The position numbers and the translations under genes are program-made. Positions 59,247 through 64,000 of a stretch of DNA of 64,000 bases are shown one piece after another. The stretch is taken from the NCBI GenBank assembly GCA_000277545.1, contig AKXM01000008.1:122677-186676 (forward strand). The letters run 5' to 3'. Within the stretch, counting starts at the first letter, position 1. Every line of letters begins with the position of its first letter. Source of the DNA: Enterobacter sp. Ag1. GTDB lineage: Bacteria > Pseudomonadota > Gammaproteobacteria > Enterobacterales > Enterobacteriaceae. Under the pieces are notes generated by a model. The model was not told where the DNA came from, searched no databases, and saw only the letters and a list, made by a program, of their open reading frames with translations.

Positions 59247-60302
59247 CTAACTCTTTGACAGCGGAGTGATCGACGCCACATTTTGCTTTATCGCCACCGA
59301 ATGACGACGGACTAAAGTCGGCATAAAACAGTGCGTTACATCACGATCCAGCTGGCCTGCTGCGCCCTGTAACGCCAGTTCGGTAGCTAAACGCGCCATC
59401 GAAACCACCGGATAGCGCACGGTTGTCAGCTGGGGGTCGGTGTAACGGGCAATGGGAATATCGTCGAAGCCGATGATAGATACATGCTGCGGCACGGCAA
59501 TGCCGTTGTCTTTCAGCGCCGTTAGCGCGCCAGCGGCCATGCTGTCGTTATAGGAAAAGACCGCGCTAAGCTGCAGATTGCGGCCAAGCAGCTCAACCAT
59601 CGCCGCTTCCCCGCCCTGCATATCCGGCGTGCCCATGCCGACCCAGCCCTCCGGCGGCACGATCCCCTGCTCCGCCAGCGCCTGCAGCCAGCCCTGATGC
59701 CGCTGGTCGTTATCCTCAATTTGATGGCTGGAGGCCAGGTACCCGATGCGCGAATGCCCCTGGTTCAGCAGCATCCGCGTAGCCATCACCGCGCCGCTGA
59801 CGTTGTCCAGACAAACACAGCGGTGAGCGTAGCCGGGCACGAGGCGATTGATCAGCACCATGCCGGGAACCTGCTCCAGAAAAGTAGCCAGTTCCTCGTC
59901 GCTCAGCGCCTTGGCGTGCACAATCAGGGCGCTGCAGCGCTGGCGGATCAGCACTTCAATGGCATGACGCTCTTTGTCTTCCTGGTGGTAGCTGTTGCCG
60001 ATCAGCAAATATTTATTGTGCTGCTGGGCAACCACATCCACGGCTTTGACCAGCGCCCCGAAGAAGGGATCGGAGACGTCCATCACCACCACGCCGATGG
60101 TGTCGCTCACTTGAGTAGCCAGCGCTTGCGCGTTGGCGTTTGGACGGTAGCCCAGCTCAGCAACCGCCTGCATGACGTTTTCGCGCGTTTCCGGGCTGAC
60201 CAGCGCGCTGTTATTTAATACTCGGGATACTGTCGCTACTGAAACCCCGGCGATACGGGCAACGTCACGAATGGTAATCGGCGTTGGGGGAGTCGGTCTC
60301 AT
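59247..60302 (-). CDS. galS: Galactose isorepressor GalS
   Basis: The 351-residue LacI-family protein has an HTH ([20 protein letters not shown], about 8-27), hinge [13 protein letters not shown] and a core domain with [21 protein letters not shown] and [23 protein letters not shown], as in E. coli GalS. It represses mgl and itself, relieved by galactose/fucose. It reads in the same direction as mglBAC but ahead of a separate promoter. Its own operator and CRP-like site lie at 60360-60393. Confidence 0.96.
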   Translation of the reverse strand: MRPTPPTPITIRDVARIAGVSVATVSRVLNNSALVSPETRENVMQAVAELGYRPNANAQALATQVSDTIGVVVMDVSDPFFGALVKAVDVVAQQHNKYLLIGNSYHQEDKERHAIEVLIRQRCSALIVHAKALSDEELATFLEQVPGMVLINRLVPGYAHRCVCLDNVSGAVMATRMLLNQGHSRIGYLASSHQIEDNDQRHQGWLQALAEQGIVPPEGWVGMGTPDMQGGEAAMVELLGRNLQLSAVFSYNDSMAAGALTALKDNGIAVPQHVSIIGFDDIPIARYTDPQLTTVRYPVVSMARLATELALQGAAGQLDRDVTHCFMPTLVRRHSVAIKQNVASITPLSKS

Positions 60303-60359
60303 AGGTGCACCCTGTTTTAGGCAAGGTGGCTATTTTGCGGCGAGTGGGCGGCGGTTCGG

Positions 60360-60375
60360 CGTGAAGTCGATCACA
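60360..60375 (-). promoter_or_regulatory. CRP site of the galS promoter
   Basis: CGTGA-N6-TCACA matches nine of ten core positions and lies 58 bases upstream of galS. Confidence 0.65.
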
Positions 60376-60379
60376 GTGA

Positions 60380-60393
60380 TGAAAGCGGTTACA
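60380..60393 (-). promoter_or_regulatory. GalS/GalR operator of galS (autoregulation)
   Basis: TGAAAGCGGTTACA differs from the mgl operator at one base and lies four bases from the CRP site, so the spacing is the same at both promoters. Confidence 0.7.
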
Positions 60394-60424
60394 TACAATT
60401 CGTTAACCTTTGTGACGAATATCA

Positions 60425-61582
60425 TTATCTCTGTGCTTTGTGTAAGGCGGTCCCTGAAGCACGGGCGGTTAGCTGCCGCCACAGCCATTCCACCGGTCCC
60501 TGGTGGAAATAGCGCAGCCATAACACCGACAGCAGAATGTTCGCCGCCCACACCGCAGGCACAAAAGCCAGCAGCGACAAACGGTCAAATTTCATATAGA
60601 AACCAAAGCGATAGAACAAGGTTGTGCAGAGAATGGTTTGCAGCAGGTAGTTGGTCAGCGCCATCCGACCGACGCAGGCAATCCAGCCCACCAGCCGGAA
60701 ACGGGACAGCTGCGGCCAGAAGCCCCAGGCCAGCGCAGCATAGCCAATCGCCTGAAACGGGGCGCTCAGCTCACGTGGGGCCTGTAACAGCAACGCACAC
60801 CAGCGGAAATCCCACTTCAGGTGCCACTGGGCTAAAATTGCCGGCAGGTTAATCGCCATGCCGATGACGATCAAAATGGCACCGGTTCGCCGGTAATGCT
60901 TCAGGCTAAACTCCCCTTTCAGCCAGCCGCTGCGCATCAGTGCCGCGCCAATCAGCATCATGCCCGCCAGCTGCCAGCCGTATTGCGCCCCCAGCGCCAC
61001 CAGGTTCGAAGAGAGCAAATCGGCGCGGTTGCTGATAGCTTCCACGCCGCCACCGAGCTTCCACCACTGCTCATATTGCAGGTTGGCCGCATCCGGCACC
61101 CAGGAGCGATTAATGCCGTCACCTGAAATGACGCCCAGCAGCAACAGGACGCCAATACCGATGAGGTACAGCACGACGCCGGTATTAAACAGCTGCTTTT
61201 GCCCCGTCGCGTCACGAATCAGCCGCCAGCACACCAGCCCGGTCAGGCCGTATGCCAGCAGAATGTCGCCATCCCACAGCAGCAGCGCATGCATAAACCC
61301 CAGCAGCACTAACAGCGTCAGCCGCGACTGGATCCAACGTGAGCCGCGAGCCAGCAGCATTTGCAGGCCAGCCCCAAAAAGCAGCGCAAAAAGCGTGAGG
61401 AATTTAACTTCGGCAAACAGGTCCATCACCGCCCAGGTCCAGGCATCGCGGGAGGTTATCTCGCCATACCAGTCCGGGTTGAGATAAGCCGCCTTCGGCA
61501 GGCCAAAGGCGACAATATTGAGCAGCAGAATGCCCAGAATGGCGGTACCGCGGACGAAGTCCAGGGTGACATTTCTCTCCAC
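60425..61582 (-). CDS. yeiB: DUF418/DUF405 membrane protein YeiB
   Basis: The 385-residue protein has about ten membrane helices and family blocks ERNVTLDFVRGTAILGILLLN, FLTLFALLFGAG and LVGWIACVGRMALTNYLLQT. It matches E. coli YeiB; no function is established, though the fold is of the acyltransferase-like DUF418 type. It lies 20 bases after folE on the same strand and ahead of galS, as in E. coli. Confidence 0.93.
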   Translation of the reverse strand: MERNVTLDFVRGTAILGILLLNIVAFGLPKAAYLNPDWYGEITSRDAWTWAVMDLFAEVKFLTLFALLFGAGLQMLLARGSRWIQSRLTLLVLLGFMHALLLWDGDILLAYGLTGLVCWRLIRDATGQKQLFNTGVVLYLIGIGVLLLLGVISGDGINRSWVPDAANLQYEQWWKLGGGVEAISNRADLLSSNLVALGAQYGWQLAGMMLIGAALMRSGWLKGEFSLKHYRRTGAILIVIGMAINLPAILAQWHLKWDFRWCALLLQAPRELSAPFQAIGYAALAWGFWPQLSRFRLVGWIACVGRMALTNYLLQTILCTTLFYRFGFYMKFDRLSLLAFVPAVWAANILLSVLWLRYFHQGPVEWLWRQLTARASGTALHKAQR

Positions 61583-61602
61583 GGATACCTGCCTGGGGGG
61601 GA

Positions 61603-62268
61603 TTAATTGTGGCGTACTGCGCGCAGGAACTCCTGACGCGTATTCTGGCTCGACTTAAACAAGCCGCCGAGCGAGGTGGTGGTGGTCGCGCTGGTGGCGT
61701 CTTTTACCCCACGCGCTTTCACGCAGTAATGCACCGCATCAATGGACACCGCCACGTTGTTGGTGCCCAGCAGCGTTTGCAGCGCAATCAGGATCTGCTG
61801 GGTCAGGCGTTCCTGAACCTGCGGGCGCTGAGCAAAGAACTGCACGATGCGGTTAATTTTAGACAAGCCGATGACGGTATCTTTCGGGATATACGCCACG
61901 GTGGCTTTCCCGTCTATGGTCACGAAATGGTGCTCGCAGGTGCTGGTCAGGGTGATATCACGCACGGTGACCATTTCATCCACCTTCATTTTGTTTTCAA
62001 TGACGGTGATTTTCGGGAAATTGGCGTAGTCCAGGCCGGAGAAAATCTCATCGACATACATTTTGGCGATGCGATGCGGAGTTTCCATCAGGCTGTCGTC
62101 ACTCAAATCGAGATTAAGCAGCTGCATGATTTCCGTCATATGGGCGGCAATCTGGCTTTTACGGGTTTCATTATCCAGTTCACGCAACGGCGGACGCAGC
62201 GGCGTTTCCAGACCGCGCGCAACCAGCGCCTCATGAACCAGGGCGGCTTCTTTTGAGAGTGATGACAT
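61603..62268 (-). CDS. folE: GTP cyclohydrolase I
   Basis: The 221-residue enzyme makes 7,8-dihydroneopterin triphosphate from GTP, the first step of folate synthesis. Zinc ligands are in TSTCEHHF and HYCVKARG; other blocks are [18 protein letters not shown] and [24 protein letters not shown] precedes the ATG at 62268, and a Met at 62316 is in frame but not family-like. It is nearly identical to E. coli FolE and is the first gene of folE-yeiB. Confidence 0.97.
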   Translation of the reverse strand: MSSLSKEAALVHEALVARGLETPLRPPLRELDNETRKSQIAAHMTEIMQLLNLDLSDDSLMETPHRIAKMYVDEIFSGLDYANFPKITVIENKMKVDEMVTVRDITLTSTCEHHFVTIDGKATVAYIPKDTVIGLSKINRIVQFFAQRPQVQERLTQQILIALQTLLGTNNVAVSIDAVHYCVKARGVKDATSATTTTSLGGLFKSSQNTRQEFLRAVRHN

Positions 62269-62506
62269 GCTGTTTTCTCCTGCAGGTGTGGCTGACCTCT
62301 GCCCTTCATGGGGCAAAGTGTCCGCTTATTGTGCGGCAGCACGTGCTTAGAATCCAGTAGTGCCGGGCATAATTATTGAAATCGAAAATACCGTTCATTG
62401 CCTGAGCGGGCGAGAACAATACCGTTGCGGCCATAATGCGGTATGGCTAGACTCAGGTGAAGTGAAAGTTGTTCATAAGTCTTGAAAATAGATAAGGATC
62501 CTCTGG

Positions 62507-63343
62507 ATGGAATTACTGGAAGAACACCGATGTTTCGAAGGCTGGCAGCAGCGCTGGCGCCACGCGTCCACCCTACTTAACTGCCCAATGACGTTCAGTA
62601 TTTTTCTCCCACCGCCGGCAAGCGCCTCCCCGCCGCCGGTGGTTTACTGGCTTTCCGGGCTAACCTGTAACGACGAAAACTTCACGACCAAAGCGGGCGC
62701 GCAGCGCGTAGCGGCCGAGCTTGGTATTGTTCTGGTGATGCCGGACACCAGCCCCCGCGGCGAAGAAGTCCCTAACGACGCAGGCTATGACCTGGGCCAG
62801 GGCGCGGGCTTTTACCTCAACGCGACTCAGCAGCCGTGGGCCACGCACTTCCGCATGTACGATTATCTGCGTGACGAACTGCCGCAGCTGATTGCAGAGA
62901 ACTTTAGCGTCAGCGAAAAAGCGTCGATCTTTGGCCATTCCATGGGTGGACACGGCGCATTGATCATGGCGCTGAAAAACCCCGGACGCTTCCGATCGGT
63001 ATCGGCTTTTGCACCGATTGTTAACCCAACCCGAGTGCCGTGGGGGCAAAAAGCCTTTAGAGCCTATTTGGGTGAAGATGAATCCTTGTGGCAAGAGTGG
63101 GACAGCTGCTGCCTGCTGGGTAAAGCCTCGCCGTCGGCACAGCTGCCAATGCTTATCGATCAAGGGGATGACGATCAGTTCCTCGCCGACCAGCTAAGGC
63201 CGGAAGAATTTGAGAAAGTAGCGCAGGAGAAAGGCTGGCCGCTGACGCTGCGCATACAGCCGGGCTGCGACCACAGCTACTACTTCATCGCGACGTTTGT
63301 AGAGGATCATCTTCGTTTTCATGCGGAGTATTTGCGGGGATAG
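62507..63343 (+). CDS. yeiG: S-formylglutathione hydrolase YeiG
   Basis: The 278-residue alpha/beta hydrolase of the esterase D family releases formate from S-formylglutathione in formaldehyde detoxification. The nucleophile Ser is in [11 protein letters not shown]; the acid Asp is in DQGDDDQFL and the His in GCDHSYYF. Other blocks are [20 protein letters not shown] and [16 protein letters not shown]. It is divergent from folE, as in E. coli. It is the last backbone gene before the accessory right end. Confidence 0.95.
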   Translation: MELLEEHRCFEGWQQRWRHASTLLNCPMTFSIFLPPPASASPPPVVYWLSGLTCNDENFTTKAGAQRVAAELGIVLVMPDTSPRGEEVPNDAGYDLGQGAGFYLNATQQPWATHFRMYDYLRDELPQLIAENFSVSEKASIFGHSMGGHGALIMALKNPGRFRSVSAFAPIVNPTRVPWGQKAFRAYLGEDESLWQEWDSCCLLGKASPSAQLPMLIDQGDDDQFLADQLRPEEFEKVAQEKGWPLTLRIQPGCDHSYYFIATFVEDHLRFHAEYLRG

Positions 63344-63349
63344 GGCGTT

Positions 63350-63898
63350 GCCTGTCACCTGGACGCTGTCTCTTAGTCACAAAGTCGCGCTTTGAAGGAT
63401 CGGCTATAGTTCCGTTCACTTCCATCCCTGTTTTATCTGTAGCGCCTTCACCGGTGAACGTCTTAGGGGAGTCACCGTCACTCCCCTAAGAACCCGGACT
63501 CCCGGCCAAATAAATCGACCGCTGAAGCGGCAGACCTCCGTTTTATCTCCCAGTCCTGGGTCGGCTGAGATGCGTTCCCGACGCCCGGACCCTGGCCAGT
63601 CGGAGAGAAAACGCAGGCGATTTAAGCCGGAACCGTGCCTCGCTTCAATCCCGCAGCCACTCTGAACGTTTGGGTAGCTGTAAGTCTCACAGCCACGCCC
63701 TTGTCCCCGGCTCTCATCGCCCCCGGCTATGACCCAACTCAGGCGGGGTTGAGCTGTCGGGAACAGCGAAAGAGAGCGATCGTCGGGAACGAATCGCGAA
63801 CGACCCCGAATGTTTGGGTGATAGCCGGTGGGTTTACCGCTTCAGCGGCGATGAGCTCGCCGGGCGCCGGGGGTTGTCAGGGGGCATGGCGTTGTATG
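63350..63898. other. Accessory non-coding stretch, possibly P4-like prophage immunity region
   Basis: No convincing gene was found over about 550 bases. The stretch holds an 11-bp inverted repeat (63462-63490), two short palindromes (CCGCTGAAGCGG near 63521 and CCGCTTCAGCGG near 63838), and a direct repeat around GAACGTTTGGGTAGC / GAATGTTTGGGTGAT (near 63665 and 63808). An open frame at 63635-63925 gives a product with low-complexity composition and no recognised domain. Dense hairpins of this sort recall the immunity-RNA region of P4-like satellite phages, which is a tentative reading. Confidence 0.35.
63462..63490. repeat. 11-bp inverted repeat in the accessory right end
   Basis: CTTAGGGGAGT (63462-63472) and ACTCCCCTAAG (63480-63490) form a perfect stem with a 7-base loop. 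There is no following T-run, so it may be an RNA structure or protein site rather than a terminator. Confidence 0.6.
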
Positions 63899-64000
63899 AA
63901 CCGGTCACATGGGTTACAGAACTGACCGGTCACATGGGTTACACCTTTCTCTCAATCTAACCTCAGGATACGGTGATTGATTCTGTCGTAATGCGCCAGT
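63899..64000. mobile_element. Probable end of an IS481-like insertion sequence (partial)
   Basis: CCGGTCACATGGGTTACA occurs twice, at 63901-63918 and 63925-63942 (period 24). Its reverse complement, TGTAACCCATGTGACCGG, is typical of the terminal repeats of some enterobacterial IS481-family elements, where it is often doubled. The transposase would lie beyond the window, so this rests on the terminal motif alone. Confidence 0.5.

Noticed and set aside
63635..63925. 96-residue open frame in the right accessory end
   Set aside because: It crosses into the apparent IS end, has poor composition and no ribosome site; kept only as a note under the non-coding stretch.

Overview
The window is chromosomal DNA of an enterobacterium (order Enterobacterales, close to the Enterobacter/Cedecea/Klebsiella/Salmonella/E. 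coli group; the genus cannot be fixed from the sequence alone). The evidence is near full-length similarity of many products to known E. coli or Salmonella proteins (MetG, Mrp, MdfA, DacC, RimO, GsiA-D, MoeA/MoeB, YbiT, LdtB, Cdd, SanA, MglABC, GalS, FolE, YeiG), enterobacterial gene order in long blocks, and dense GC-rich coding with short gaps that hold typical terminators and intergenic palindromes.

Layout. 1-8 kb is an accessory stretch: the 3' end of a YadA-type trimeric autotransporter, an LpxO-type lipid A hydroxylase, azoR with a divergent LysR gene, a GNAT gene, a small kinase-like gene of lower GC, and a Fur-boxed iron locus (periplasmic binding protein plus FecA-like receptor). 8-12.3 kb is the ascFB/ascG aryl-beta-glucoside locus. 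12.3-17.9 kb holds a GlcG-like protein, an MFS exporter, an aldo-keto reductase and a LysR regulator, then yehS, a GNAT and a GST. 17.9-21.2 kb is mrp/metG. 21.3-51.1 kb is a block that in E. coli K-12 lies near 19-20 min: mdfA, (PAP2)-ybjG, deoR, dacC, gstB, yliI, bssR, rimO, a MipA-like gene, gsiDCBA-iaaA, then apeE, moeAB, an mgtE-type Mg2+ transporter behind an M-box riboswitch, a LacI/MFS/GH31 sugar locus, ybiT and ldtB. 51.2-63.3 kb returns to the K-12 47-48 min block: yohJK, cdd, sanA, a small foreign gene, mglCAB, galS, yeiB, folE, yeiG. From about 63.35 kb the sequence becomes accessory again, with palindromes and the apparent end of an IS481-like element.

How the genes work together. 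Several units are complete: beta-glucoside uptake and hydrolysis under AscG; glutathione import plus isoaspartyl-dipeptide cleavage (iaaA-gsiABCD); MoeB/MoeA molybdopterin synthesis; galactose import under GalS and CRP; pyrimidine salvage (cdd). Envelope functions recur: LpxO, a PAP2-YbjG pair behind a good PmrA box, DacC, LdtB, SanA, YohJK, MipA-like and the esterase autotransporter ApeE.

The items most worth a second look are two orphan, lower-GC genes with effector-like folds: a HopBF1/OspG-like minimal kinase at about 3.8-4.4 kb and a small protein with a C80/caspase-clan-like His/Cys pair at about 54.4-55.1 kb. No secretion system is encoded in the window. Others are the M-box in front of mgtE, the PmrA-box PAP2-ybjG operon, two synteny breakpoints that look like a replichore-symmetric rearrangement, and the mobile right edge. 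No tRNA, rRNA or CRISPR array was seen.
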